Assembly (NCBI GenBank): GCA_000433875.1
Contig: HF993325.1
Coordinates: 1-15,672, forward strand
DNA: 15,672 bases
Reading direction: 5' to 3'
Origin: Firmicutes bacterium CAG:884
GTDB taxonomy: Bacteria > Bacillota_I > Bacilli_A > RF39 > UBA660
This document shows, one piece after another, positions 1 through 7,762 of this stretch (its first letter is position 1; each line of letters starts with the position of its first letter). A model generated the notes under the pieces. It had not been told where the DNA came from. It made no database searches and was given only the letters and a program-made list of their open reading frames with translations. Made by a program: the position numbers and the translations under genes.

Positions 1-41
1 ATACAAATGGTGTCACATCAATTGTAACACTACATATTTAA
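1..41 (+). CDS. Possible 3' end of an upstream gene
   Basis: One forward frame (codons starting at base 3) is open from the window edge to a TAA at 39-41 and encodes TNGVTSIVTLHI, a plausible beta-strand-like C-terminus. Only 12 codons are visible and another frame also stops nearby, so the reading frame and identity are unproven. The rny promoter lies just downstream. No product is assigned. Confidence 0.25.
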   Translation, partial: TNGVTSIVTLHI

Positions 42-64
42 GAAATAATCTTTACAATATTTGA

Positions 65-93
65 TTGACTTATAAGCAAAAAAATATTAAAAT
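65..93 (+). promoter_or_regulatory. Promoter of rny
   Basis: TTGACT (65-70) and TAAAAT (88-93) are separated by 17 bp, close to the primary-sigma consensus. The expected start site is near base 100. This gives a leader of about 30 nt containing the GGAGG (120-124) of rny. Confidence 0.7.
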
Positions 94-129
94 GGTATAT
101 AGAGTGTTAAACTCGAAATGGAGGTATTT

Positions 130-1683
130 ATGGATAATATATTAATCTCCATTTTACTAGTCATTCTAGGACTTATATTTGGTGTTATTAGTGTTTTTAT
201 TATTAATCATATAAGAAAAAATAATACTTCTAAAAGCATAAGTGATATGCTTGATAAAGCAAAAGAAGATGCTGAGAAAATCAAAAAAGATTATCTTCTT
301 GAAGGAAAAGAAGAAATTCGCATTTTAAAAGACGAATGTGAAAAAGAAATAAGAGAAAAGAAAAATGAAATAAAAGCATCTGAAGATAGGCTAATTACGC
401 GCGAAAACAATATGGATCGCCGTGATCAAAGCTTACAAAGCAGGGAAAATTTATTAGAAGAAAAAGAAAACAATATAACAAATAAACAAAAAGAACTCCA
501 AGATGAAAAAGTAAAAGTGGAGGAATTAAAGAAAGAACAATCAGCTTTACTAGAAAAAATTGCTGGTTATTCTAAAGATGAAGCAAGAAAAATTGTTTTA
601 CAAAAAGTTGAAGAAACTATGAATAATGAAATTGCTTCTTATATTAAAGATAGAGAAAATGAAGCTAAATTAGAAGCTGACAAAAAATCAAAAGCACTTT
701 TAGTTGCCTGTATGCAAAGATATGCTGCTGATGTTGCTGGTGATCAAACAGTTACAGTAGTCGCACTTCCTAATGAAGAAATGAAAGGCCGTATCATTGG
801 CCGTGAAGGAAGAAATATCAGAACAATTGAAGCAGTAACTGGTGTAGATTTAATAATTGATGATACACCAGAAGCAATAGTTATTTCTTCATTTGATCCA
901 TTAAGAAGGGAAATTGCCCGTACTACTTTAGAGTCTTTAATAAAAGATGGCAGAATTCATCCATCAAGAATTGAAGAATTATATGCAAAAGTATGTGAAG
1001 ATATTAAAAGTAAAATCAGAGAATATGGTGAAAATGCTTTATTTGAACTAGGAATTAATAGAATGGATCCCGAACTTGTTGAACTTGTAGGTAAACTTCA
1101 TTTCCGTACAAGTTATGGCCAAAATGCTTTAAGGCATTCTATTGAAGTTGGTCATTTAGCAGGAATGCTTGCAAGTGAAATTGGAGAAAATGAAGTAATT
1201 GCTAAAAGAGCAGGTTTACTTCACGATATCGGAAAGGCAATTGACCACGACGTTGAAGGAAGCCACGTAACAATTGGTGCTGATATTGCTAAAAGATTCA
1301 AAGAAAATGAAATTGTTATTGATGCAATCGAATCACATCACGGAGATAAAGAAGTAAAAAGTGTCATTGCCGTTTTAGTAGCAGTTGCTGATGCTCTATC
1401 AGCATCTAGACCAGGCGCTAGAAACGATTCACTTGAAAATTATCTAAAAAGATTAGAAGATCTAGAAAACATTGCAAATTCTATAAACGGAGTCGAAAAA
1501 ACATTTGCTGTTCAAGCAGGCCGTGAAATAAGAGTAATTGTTAAGCCACAAGATGTTGATGATCTAGGAAGTTATAAAGTAGCCCGTGATATTAAAGAAA
1601 GAATCGAAAATGAGCTTCAATATCCAGGAACTATAAAAGTAACTGTTATTCGTGAAACAAGAGCTATTGAAGAAGCTAAGTAG
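130..1683 (+). CDS. rny: Ribonuclease Y
   Basis: Membrane-anchored endoribonuclease that starts mRNA decay in Bacillota (family knowledge). The 517-residue protein has the family's full architecture: one N-terminal transmembrane helix (about residues 3-25), a long charged coiled coil (about 35-190), a KH RNA-binding domain with GRIIGREGRNIR near residue 219, and an HD metal-phosphohydrolase domain. The HD ligands are visible as His336 (RHSIEVGHL) and His365-Asp366 (LLHDIGKA). The length matches the usual ~520 aa. The start is placed at ATG 130 because GGAGG at 120-124 precedes it by 5 nt; an ATG at 118 in the same frame overlaps that Shine-Dalgarno and is unlikely. It has its own promoter and terminator, so it appears monocistronic here. 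Identity is secure. Confidence 0.97.
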   Translation: MDNILISILLVILGLIFGVISVFIINHIRKNNTSKSISDMLDKAKEDAEKIKKDYLLEGKEEIRILKDECEKEIREKKNEIKASEDRLITRENNMDRRDQSLQSRENLLEEKENNITNKQKELQDEKVKVEELKKEQSALLEKIAGYSKDEARKIVLQKVEETMNNEIASYIKDRENEAKLEADKKSKALLVACMQRYAADVAGDQTVTVVALPNEEMKGRIIGREGRNIRTIEAVTGVDLIIDDTPEAIVISSFDPLRREIARTTLESLIKDGRIHPSRIEELYAKVCEDIKSKIREYGENALFELGINRMDPELVELVGKLHFRTSYGQNALRHSIEVGHLAGMLASEIGENEVIAKRAGLLHDIGKAIDHDVEGSHVTIGADIAKRFKENEIVIDAIESHHGDKEVKSVIAVLVAVADALSASRPGARNDSLENYLKRLEDLENIANSINGVEKTFAVQAGREIRVIVKPQDVDDLGSYKVARDIKERIENELQYPGTIKVTVIRETRAIEEAK

Positions 1684-1694
1684 CTCTTTTTTTT
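1661..1694 (+). terminator. Terminator of rny, overlapping its stop codon
   Basis: GAGCTA (1661-1666) pairs with TAGCTC (1681-1686), extendable by one G-T and one A-T pair, and eight T follow (1687-1694). The TAG stop at 1681-1683 is part of the 3' arm, so the terminator begins inside the coding region. Confidence 0.75.
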
Positions 1695-1704
1695 CTCATA
1701 TAAT

Positions 1705-1732
1705 TTGACATTATACATATAAATGATAAAAT
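1705..1732 (+). promoter_or_regulatory. Promoter of the sigma-like gene pair
   Basis: Consensus TTGACA (1705-1710), a 16-bp spacer, and TAAAAT (1727-1732) preceded by TG one base upstream (extended -10). It lies directly after the rny terminator. A run of five G (1740-1744) serves as Shine-Dalgarno for the ATG at 1751. Confidence 0.75.
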
Positions 1733-1750
1733 TATTAATGGGGGATTACT

Positions 1751-2473
1751 ATGAATGAATTATTAGAATACAAAAATATGTTTTTAAATTATCCAAGAAC
1801 AAATATAAAAGAAATGGCTAATTTATTAAAACAAAATAAAAAAGAAGAATTTATGAAAGCATATATGCACAACATATATTTGTTTGCCTCTAGAATATAT
1901 AATACATTTCCAAGTTACTTTGAATGTAATGATGTTATGGACATAATAGGAGAAGGCAATGAATTTATGGTTAAACTATACAATAAAGGAATTAGAGACT
2001 ATAAAGCTTATACATTCCGTATGTATTATTTGTTTTATAACAAAATATATCATAAAATAGCAGTTACTCTAATTGTAAAAGATACTTATGATGAATTTGT
2101 TCAAACAAATGGAAGAAGTCCTAAATTAAAAGAATTATATAGTTTAACAGGAATAAAAGGTTGGGATATAACAAGACAAGATGCCTTATATAACTGTAAA
2201 AGCGATTTAGAAGAAAATAAAGTAGAAGATACTATTATAGAGACTCTAGAAAAAAATGCTAAAACTGAATCAATTAAACAAACAATTAAAGAATTAACAA
2301 ATGAACAAAAAGAAATATTTTATCAAAGATATGCTCATTATATGACCTATAGAGAAATAGGTGAAGCATATAATAGATCGCACGAATGGGTAAGATTAGA
2401 AGATAAAAAAATAAGACAAAAAGTCTTAACAAAATATTATAATAATAATGGTGATTTTTATGAGGAATACTAA
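1751..2473 (+). CDS. Sigma-70-like protein, first of a tandem pair
   Basis: A 240-residue protein resembling a diverged alternative sigma factor. A region-2-like segment (about residues 38-105, including CNDVMDIIGEGNEFMVKLY) recalls the core-binding helix of sigma-70. A short segment with GRSPKLKELYSLTGI (about 120-135) resembles region 3. The C-terminal part (about 178-230) looks like the region 4 helix-turn-helix, with LTNEQKEIFYQRY and TYREIGEAYNRSHEWVR. The family-typical VRQIE after the recognition helix is changed to VRLED. No Cys/His anti-sigma-type motif is seen. It overlaps the next gene by 14 nt and resembles it, so the two are probably paralogues made from one message. Whether it directs transcription or is a regulator with a sigma fold is not decidable here. 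Confidence 0.7.
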   Translation: MNELLEYKNMFLNYPRTNIKEMANLLKQNKKEEFMKAYMHNIYLFASRIYNTFPSYFECNDVMDIIGEGNEFMVKLYNKGIRDYKAYTFRMYYLFYNKIYHKIAVTLIVKDTYDEFVQTNGRSPKLKELYSLTGIKGWDITRQDALYNCKSDLEENKVEDTIIETLEKNAKTESIKQTIKELTNEQKEIFYQRYAHYMTYREIGEAYNRSHEWVRLEDKKIRQKVLTKYYNNNGDFYEEY

Positions 2474-3110
2474 ATTTACAGAAATTAAAAAAATGTGGGA
2501 AGAAAAAGACTTTGACAACTTTATTGTAGCATATATGCCAGTTGTTCAAAGATATGCAAAAAAAATATATGAAGATAATAAACTATGTTTAAGTAATGTC
2601 GAATATGAAGATATATTACAAGATGGTTATGAATTACTTGTTAAAATGGTAAAAAGATATTCTAATTTAACATTTCTAAGATTCTATCAAAGCTTTTGCC
2701 ATTACTACTATGATAATTCAAATAGAAAATATTATAATCGATTACAATTCGCAAAAATATATTATCTATATATAAAAAGATATAATAAATATCCAACAAA
2801 ACAAGAATTCTTATCATTTATTCAAAATAATAATATAAAAGGATTCAGTAATTATTATATGAATATAAGCGGATTAACCTTTTCAAGAGGAAACGATATA
2901 ATAGATTTAGAAGAGTTTATAATTAGTAATATAGCTGCAAAAGAAGCAGTTGCATCTCTAGAAAACCGTGAAAAAGAAGTGTTAGTTCGAAATATTAGAG
3001 ATGAAGAAACATTAGAATCAATATCAAATGATTATGATTGTACAAGAGAAAATATAAGAAGAATTAGAAATAGGGCTTTAAGAAAAGTAAGAAAAACCAT
3101 AGAAAAATGA
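2460..3110 (+). CDS. Sigma-70-like protein, second of a tandem pair
   Basis: A 216-residue protein with the same layout as its upstream neighbour. Residues about 23-90 are region-2-like (VEYEDILQDGYELLVKM). KYPTKQEFLSFI (about 110-122) resembles region 3. Residues about 165-216 form a convincing region 4: LENREKEVLVRNI, then ETLESISNDYDCTRENIRR and RNRALRKVRK. The start is put at ATG 2460, with GGTGA (2451-2455) spaced 4 nt upstream, rather than at an in-frame ATG at 2448. Overlap with the preceding stop (2471-2473) suggests translational coupling. Region 2 is rich in Tyr and poorly conserved, so promoter specificity cannot be guessed. It ends in a bidirectional terminator shared with the convergent coat-like gene. 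Confidence 0.75.
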   Translation: MRNTKFTEIKKMWEEKDFDNFIVAYMPVVQRYAKKIYEDNKLCLSNVEYEDILQDGYELLVKMVKRYSNLTFLRFYQSFCHYYYDNSNRKYYNRLQFAKIYYLYIKRYNKYPTKQEFLSFIQNNNIKGFSNYYMNISGLTFSRGNDIIDLEEFIISNIAAKEAVASLENREKEVLVRNIRDEETLESISNDYDCTRENIRRIRNRALRKVRKTIEK

Positions 3111-3127
3111 GACATTGTCTCATTTTT
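3103..3127. terminator. Bidirectional terminator between convergent genes
   Basis: A perfect 11-bp stem, AAAAATGAGAC (3103-3113) and GTCTCATTTTT (3117-3127), closes a 3-nt loop. A runs on one side and T runs on the other allow it to work in both directions. The TGA of the second sigma-like gene lies in the left arm, and the stop of the minus-strand gene (3129-3131) is 1 bp beyond the right arm. Confidence 0.85.
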
Positions 3128-3128
3128 A

Positions 3129-3320
3129 TTATCTACAATATGGTCCCTGGCAATATGGGTAATAATAGTTGTTGTATGAATAATTATATGGTCTTGGTCC
3201 ATAATTATTTTGACCATAGAAGAAAGGCGCAACTAAACCACCCGTTAAACCACCAAGAACAAATGGTCCAAGAAATCCACCACCAATAAATCTATTATCA
3301 TTTGGATAATATCTATACAT
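3129..3320 (-). CDS. Small Gly/Tyr-rich protein, spore-coat-like
   Basis: A 63-residue protein. It has an N-terminal MYRYYPNDNRFIGGGF, a glycine/leucine-rich hydrophobic middle (GGFLGPFVLGGLTGG), and a Tyr/Asn/Pro-rich tail ending YCQGPYCR with two Cys. This composition resembles small coat or crust-associated proteins of spore formers, but no named family is claimed. A strong Shine-Dalgarno (GGAGGAA, minus strand, 3334-3328) sits 7 nt before the ATG at 3320. This favours it over a competing frame on the opposite strand (3107-3289), which lacks such a signal and recognisable content. It is convergent with the sigma-like pair and divergent from the deacetylase-like gene. Confidence 0.7.
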   Translation of the reverse strand: MYRYYPNDNRFIGGGFLGPFVLGGLTGGLVAPFFYGQNNYGPRPYNYSYNNYYYPYCQGPYCR

Positions 3321-3338
3321 ATTTTATTCCTCCTACAA

Positions 3339-3365
3339 TATATTATGAAAATTTATTCTCTTCGT
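3339..3365 (-). promoter_or_regulatory. Candidate sporulation-type promoter of the coat-like gene
   Basis: On the minus strand CATAATATA (3347-3339) fits the CATAnnnTA box of Bacillus mother-cell sigma factors. An AC (3365-3364) lies 16 nt upstream, as expected for a SigK-type -35. The predicted start would fall about at the Shine-Dalgarno, which counts against it. A TATAAT at 3378-3373 (minus strand) is an alternative primary-sigma -10, though with no clear -35. Confidence 0.3.
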
Positions 3366-3391
3366 GCATAACATTATAGTGGTGATATAGT

Positions 3392-4222
3392 TTGAAAAAA
3401 ATTTTTGAATATATAGGAATAATTTGTTTATTTATATTTAGTTTTATATTTACAGAAAAAACGGCAACTGTTTTAAAAGAACAAGATGAAATAATGATTA
3501 AAATAAAAGAAGTCGCAAAAAACTATTATGTAGAACCAATTAAAGCAACTATTGTTGATAGAACAATCACACCAGGTGTTAGTGGTCAAATGGTAGACAT
3601 ATCAGCATCTTACTATAAAATGAAAAAAGCTGGACTTTTTAATGAAACACTCCTTGTAATAAAGAATATAGAACCCGAAAATACTATTTTAAATAATCAA
3701 GACAAATTTATTATAAGCGGAAATAAAAATAAAAAGGAGGTAAGTTTAATCTTTTTAGCATATGATACTGAAAAAATAGAACCCGTTTTAGATATATTAG
3801 ATAAAAATAATATATCAGCTAATATTTTTATCGGAACCAAATTACTTGAAAGAAACAATTCTCTTATTAATACAATATCTAAAAAACACATAATAGGTAA
3901 TTTAAGTAATAACGGAAATTATAATAATCCAGACTTTATATGGATGAGTACAATTATAAGAAAATTTAATGATAATTATTGCTATACCGAAAACTTAGAT
4001 GAAAATATTTTAAAAATATGCACTCAAAATAAATCCTATACAATAGTTCCAAATTTAATCATTAGAACCAAACCACTTATGAATATTTCCAAAGGATTAA
4101 GTAACGGAAGTATTATCTCATTTTATATAAATGATGACACTATAAAAGAACTAGATATGGCAATTAAAGAAATAAAATCAAAAGGATATGATATTGTAAT
4201 TTTACCAAAATTATTTTCATAA
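3392..4222 (+). CDS. Membrane-anchored polysaccharide-deacetylase-like protein, probably inactive
   Basis: A 276-residue protein with an N-terminal membrane anchor (about residues 5-22). A middle segment contains TPGVSGQMVDISASYYKM. A NodB-like fold follows from about residue 115, beginning KEVSLIFLAYD and DILDKNNISANIFIGTKLL, which matches the family pattern of strand, then 'iLdiLkk..i.AtfFi'. The catalytic signatures are missing. The first motif (normally TFDDG) reads IFLAYD, and the region that should hold the two metal-binding His (normally near HxxxH) reads HIIGNLSNNGNY. It is therefore more likely a cell-envelope binding or scaffold protein than an active deacetylase. The start is TTG, preceded by GGTGAT (3381-3386) at a suitable distance. 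The gene is followed by its own terminator. Confidence 0.65.
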   Translation: MKKIFEYIGIICLFIFSFIFTEKTATVLKEQDEIMIKIKEVAKNYYVEPIKATIVDRTITPGVSGQMVDISASYYKMKKAGLFNETLLVIKNIEPENTILNNQDKFIISGNKNKKEVSLIFLAYDTEKIEPVLDILDKNNISANIFIGTKLLERNNSLINTISKKHIIGNLSNNGNYNNPDFIWMSTIIRKFNDNYCYTENLDENILKICTQNKSYTIVPNLIIRTKPLMNISKGLSNGSIISFYINDDTIKELDMAIKEIKSKGYDIVILPKLFS

Positions 4223-4230
4223 AAAATACT

Positions 4231-4262
4231 AAAAAGTTATCAAAAAATGATAGACTTTTTTT
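4231..4262 (+). terminator. Terminator after the deacetylase-like gene
   Basis: AAAAAGT (4231-4237) and ATCA (4239-4242) pair with TGAT (4248-4251) and ACTTTTT, with a small asymmetric bulge. Seven T follow (4256-4262). The right arm overlaps the -35 of the lon promoter. Confidence 0.65.
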
Positions 4263-4279
4263 GTTACTTATACTATAAT
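4251..4279 (+). promoter_or_regulatory. Promoter of lon
   Basis: TAGACT (4251-4256), a 17-bp spacer and a perfect TATAAT (4274-4279). The start site is expected near 4286, which excludes the upstream in-frame ATG at 4282 as lon start. No CIRCE or CtsR heat-shock operator is visible here. Confidence 0.65.
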
Positions 4280-4302
4280 AAATGACTAGTAAGGAGGTTA
4301 AT

Positions 4303-6609
4303 ATGATCAAAGAAAATTTACCCGTTATAATCCTTAAAGGGATAATATTACTTCCTAATAATGAAATAAGACTAGAGTTTGATAATACTAACTCTAACGT
4401 AATAGATATAGCCGAAATGTTTCACGATAACGAAATATTGATAGTAAACCAAAATAATCCTTTAGAAGAAACACCAGATAAAAACGATTTGCCCAGAATT
4501 GGTGTAATTGGAAAAATAACTCATAAAGTTGAACTACCAAACGGAAAAACAAGAATAATCATTAAAGGAATAAAAAGAGCAAATATTCACGAATATCTAA
4601 ATCATAGCGCGGATGTTATTGAATCAATAATAAGTGAAACAAGTTTTAAAAAAATAGATGAAGATGTTGAAGAAGTAACAATAAAAAAATTATATCAAGA
4701 AGTTGAAAGATATATTAAAAGTGTACCATATATAAGTAATTCTGTTATTTCTTTAATTATGAATGTAACTGAACTTGACAAAATGACAGATATAATTGCA
4801 AGTCAAATACCAATTTCTATCGATAGAAAAAAAGATTATCTATTTGAAATTGATCCATCAAAAAGAGCAGAAATGATCTTAGAAGACATTTATCGTGAAG
4901 AAGAAATGTTTAAAATTGAAAAAGAAATCGATGCCAAAGTTAAAAAAGATTTAGATGCTGGTCAAAAAGAATACATTTTAAGAGAAAAAATAAAAGCAAT
5001 TCAAGAAGAATTAGGGGATATTTCCTATAAAGATGTTGAGCTTGATGAATTAAGAGAAAAAATCTCTCTATTTGATGGACCAACTAATATAAAAGAAAGA
5101 CTAAAACACGAACTTAGAAAATTATCATTTGCATCTTTTGGTTCCCCAGAAGTAGGTACAATTAGAAACTATATAGATTGGCTTTTAAGTTTACCTTGGA
5201 ATAAAGAAACAATTGATAATTTTGATTTAAAAGATGCAAGATCTAAACTAGATAAAACTCATTATGGCTTAGATAATGTTAAAAAAAGAGTTATTGAATA
5301 TTTAGCAGTTAAACAAAAAACAAATGATCTAAAAACACCAATAATATGCTTAGTCGGACCACCAGGAGTAGGTAAAACCTCATTCGCATATTCAATTGCT
5401 GAATCAATAAATAGAAACTTTGCAAAAATTTCACTGGGTGGAATAAGTGATGAAGCCGAAATCTTAGGACACAGAAAAACCTATATAGGCGCAAGTCCAG
5501 GTAGAATTATAAATGCCCTTAAAAAATCAGGTAGCATTAATCCCGTTATATTAATTGATGAAATAGATAAACTATCTAAAGATTATAAAGGCGATCCTGC
5601 ATCAGCCTTACTATCAGTTTTAGATCCTGAACAAAACAGATTCTTCAGCGATAATTATATTGAAGAAGAAATTGACTTATCAAGAGTAATGTTTATAGCA
5701 ACCGCTAATTATATTGAAGAAATACCAGATGTTTTAAAAGACCGTTTAGAAATAATTAATATTGACGGATACACAGAATATGAAAAAGTAGATATAGCAA
5801 AAAAACATTTACTTCCAAAAATATATAATATGCACGGTGTTAATGATGAAGTAACCTTTGGTAATAGAGTCTTAATAAATATTATTAGAAAATATACTAA
5901 AGAATCAGGAGTTCGTGAACTAGAAAGACTTTTATCATCTGTAGTTAGAAAAATTGTATCTAAATCAGTTATAAATAAAGAAAAATTAGAAAAAGTAATT
6001 ATCAATGATAAAAAAATTACAGAATATTTAGGTAATCCTAAATATGAATATAATGAAAAAATAAGTAATGATAGTGGTATTGTAAATGGACTAGCTTATA
6101 CCAATTATGGCGGTGATGTTCTAAATATTGAAGTCAATTACTATAGAGGAAATGGTAATTTAGTCCTAACCGGATCGCTAGGAAGTGTAATGAAAGAATC
6201 AGCTTTAGTTGCTTTAAGCTATATAAAAGCAAACTATAAAAAGTTTGATATTGACTATAACAAACTAATCGAAAATGATATTCACATTCACGTTCCAGGC
6301 GGTGCAGTTCCAAAAGAAGGACCAAGTGCCGGCGTTGCAATTACAACAGCAATAATAAGTGCATTTACGGAAAAAGAAGTTCCATCAAATCTAGCCCTAA
6401 CCGGTGAAATTACCTTAAGAGGAAAAATACTTCCAATTGGTGGAATCAAAGAAAAATCACTAGGCGCAAGTAGATGTATGATTAAAGAGATAATTATACC
6501 AAACAAAAATGAACATGATTTAGATGAAATTCCAGAAGAAATAAAGAAAAATATAACATATATACCAGTTAATAATTATGAAGAAATATATAAAAAAATA
6601 TTCGGGTGA
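4303..6609 (+). CDS. lon: ATP-dependent protease Lon (LonA type)
   Basis: Cytoplasmic AAA+ serine protease that degrades misfolded and regulatory proteins. The 768-residue protein is of normal length. It has an N-terminal substrate-binding LON domain (about 1-195) and a coiled linker (about 200-270, DAGQKEYILREKIKAIQEEL). The AAA+ module has Walker A GPPGVGKT (352-359) and Walker B VILIDEID (about 413-420). The C-terminal protease domain carries the Ser-Lys dyad: Ser675 in PKEGPSAG and Lys718 in GGIKEK, spaced 43 residues apart as in E. coli and Bacillus LonA. The start is ATG 4303, because AAGGAGG (4291-4297) lies 5 nt upstream and the promoter places transcription start after the ATG at 4282. 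Its TGA stop is part of the Shine-Dalgarno of the next gene, so the two downstream unknown genes are probably co-expressed. Confidence 0.97.
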   Translation: MIKENLPVIILKGIILLPNNEIRLEFDNTNSNVIDIAEMFHDNEILIVNQNNPLEETPDKNDLPRIGVIGKITHKVELPNGKTRIIIKGIKRANIHEYLNHSADVIESIISETSFKKIDEDVEEVTIKKLYQEVERYIKSVPYISNSVISLIMNVTELDKMTDIIASQIPISIDRKKDYLFEIDPSKRAEMILEDIYREEEMFKIEKEIDAKVKKDLDAGQKEYILREKIKAIQEELGDISYKDVELDELREKISLFDGPTNIKERLKHELRKLSFASFGSPEVGTIRNYIDWLLSLPWNKETIDNFDLKDARSKLDKTHYGLDNVKKRVIEYLAVKQKTNDLKTPIICLVGPPGVGKTSFAYSIAESINRNFAKISLGGISDEAEILGHRKTYIGASPGRIINALKKSGSINPVILIDEIDKLSKDYKGDPASALLSVLDPEQNRFFSDNYIEEEIDLSRVMFIATANYIEEIPDVLKDRLEIINIDGYTEYEKVDIAKKHLLPKIYNMHGVNDEVTFGNRVLINIIRKYTKESGVRELERLLSSVVRKIVSKSVINKEKLEKVIINDKKITEYLGNPKYEYNEKISNDSGIVNGLAYTNYGGDVLNIEVNYYRGNGNLVLTGSLGSVMKESALVALSYIKANYKKFDIDYNKLIENDIHIHVPGGAVPKEGPSAGVAITTAIISAFTEKEVPSNLALTGEITLRGKILPIGGIKEKSLGASRCMIKEIIIPNKNEHDLDEIPEEIKKNITYIPVNNYEEIYKKIFG

Positions 6610-6613
6610 TATA

Positions 6614-7156
6614 ATGAGTACAGAATTTTTAATGAAATTAAGATTTTTATATGAATTAATGAATAAACCAAGTGATTATTCAAAATATAATGAAGATGTT
6701 TGTTTAAGTAATTTGAATCTTTTAAATAAAACAGTCAAAGAAAATGTCGGACTATTTTGTTTAGATGAAAATGCCTTAGAAAATTATAAAAAAATAGTTT
6801 CGGAACTATCTAAATGTTATGGCAAAGATATATTAATCGCACGTACATATATATTAGATATTGAAAATATGGAAAAAAGTTCAAAACAAGGAGAAATATT
6901 TAAAAAAAATATCCTTGCTATGCATAATATAAAAGAAGAAAAAGACTATAACTTTATCAAAAAAATCATTACATTTGATTTTGAAGTAATACCATTTATT
7001 CTATATAATCCACACTTTTATGATGAAAAATTTAATGATGCTAAGTTGCTAAAATATGCTCTTAACTATTTTCAAAATATGAATGAATTAGATTATAAAA
7101 AAGCAAATAAAGTAAAAGAATTTTGTTTGAGTAAAGGAACGTTGATTGGAAGGTAA
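6614..7156 (+). CDS. Unknown protein, first of a paralogous pair downstream of lon
   Basis: A 180-residue, mostly helical, Lys/Glu/Asn-rich cytoplasmic protein of no recognised family. It has no transmembrane segment or metal motif. The segment ENVGLFCLDENALENYKKIV (about residues 37-56) recurs in the next protein as QNVGLFCLNETYIYNYKRII. Both then have a helical stretch, and near the C-terminus IPFILYNPHFYDEK with ALNYFQNMNE (compare NHFILYYNED and SMNYFINIDK). They are therefore tandem paralogues. ATG 6614 is chosen because GGGTGAT (6604-6610), overlapping the lon stop, precedes it; an in-frame ATG at 6578 inside lon lacks a Shine-Dalgarno. Position suggests, without proof, a role tied to Lon or to the sporulation genes that follow. 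Confidence 0.7.
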   Translation: MSTEFLMKLRFLYELMNKPSDYSKYNEDVCLSNLNLLNKTVKENVGLFCLDENALENYKKIVSELSKCYGKDILIARTYILDIENMEKSSKQGEIFKKNILAMHNIKEEKDYNFIKKIITFDFEVIPFILYNPHFYDEKFNDAKLLKYALNYFQNMNELDYKKANKVKEFCLSKGTLIGR

Positions 7157-7159
7157 AAT

Positions 7160-7762
7160 ATGGACTTAGAAGATATAATATATATTGAAAAAAAATTAAT
7201 ATGTGGTAATTTAAATGATATAGATTTAGTATATGATGAATTAGATTTCTTTCAAACATTAAATAGATTTGCATATCAAAATGTTGGCTTATTTTGTCTA
7301 AATGAAACATATATATATAACTATAAAAGAATTATCGAAAAATATGAAGATGAAAGATATAAATACACAAGAGAACTATTAGAAAGCTATACATTTATAA
7401 TGCGTTTTGAAAATTTAACTAATGAAGAAAAAGAAGAAATTAAAATAAATTATTTGAACAAAATAAAAGAAGAACACGAAATAGATAAAGAATTAACTAT
7501 AAGTGAAGCCCTAAAAGTTATATATGTAGATTATAGATTATTTGAAAATCTAAACCATTTTATACTATATTATAATGAAGATGTAAAAGATTATATTAAA
7601 TATAGTATGAATTACTTCATAAATATCGATAAAAAGAATAAAGATTTATATGAAGATTATATTAATCTATATAGGGAAAATAATGTAGTATATGAACATA
7701 AAAATAATATAGTTAATTTCCCTAAAAAGTTAAGCTTTTCAAGAAGACTATTTAGAAAATGA
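7160..7762 (+). CDS. Unknown protein, second of a paralogous pair downstream of lon
   Basis: A 200-residue acidic-to-basic helical protein, paralogous to the preceding gene product through NVGLFCLNE, the NYKRI motif and the FILYYNED plus MNYFINI segments. It is about 20 residues longer, with a basic C-terminal tail (FPKKLSFSRRLFRK) that could contact membrane or nucleic acid; this is speculative. It starts 3 nt after the previous stop with GGAAGG (7148-7153) as Shine-Dalgarno. A terminator overlaps its stop codon and closes the lon transcription unit. Function unknown. Confidence 0.7.
   Translation: MDLEDIIYIEKKLICGNLNDIDLVYDELDFFQTLNRFAYQNVGLFCLNETYIYNYKRIIEKYEDERYKYTRELLESYTFIMRFENLTNEEKEEIKINYLNKIKEEHEIDKELTISEALKVIYVDYRLFENLNHFILYYNEDVKDYIKYSMNYFINIDKKNKDLYEDYINLYRENNVVYEHKNNIVNFPKKLSFSRRLFRK

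Noticed and set aside
10..30. Inverted repeat GTGTCACA/TGTAACAC near the left edge, considered as a terminator or operator.
   Set aside because: It has one mismatch and no T run, and lies within the possible coding tail of the upstream gene well before the rny promoter.
3107..3289. Plus-strand 60-codon frame opposite the coat-like gene.
   Set aside because: It lies downstream of the sigma-gene terminator, without a Shine-Dalgarno, and its content mirrors the better-supported minus-strand gene.
5309..6506. Several minus-strand frames within lon.
   Set aside because: They are shadows of a fully conserved protease gene with no independent start signals.
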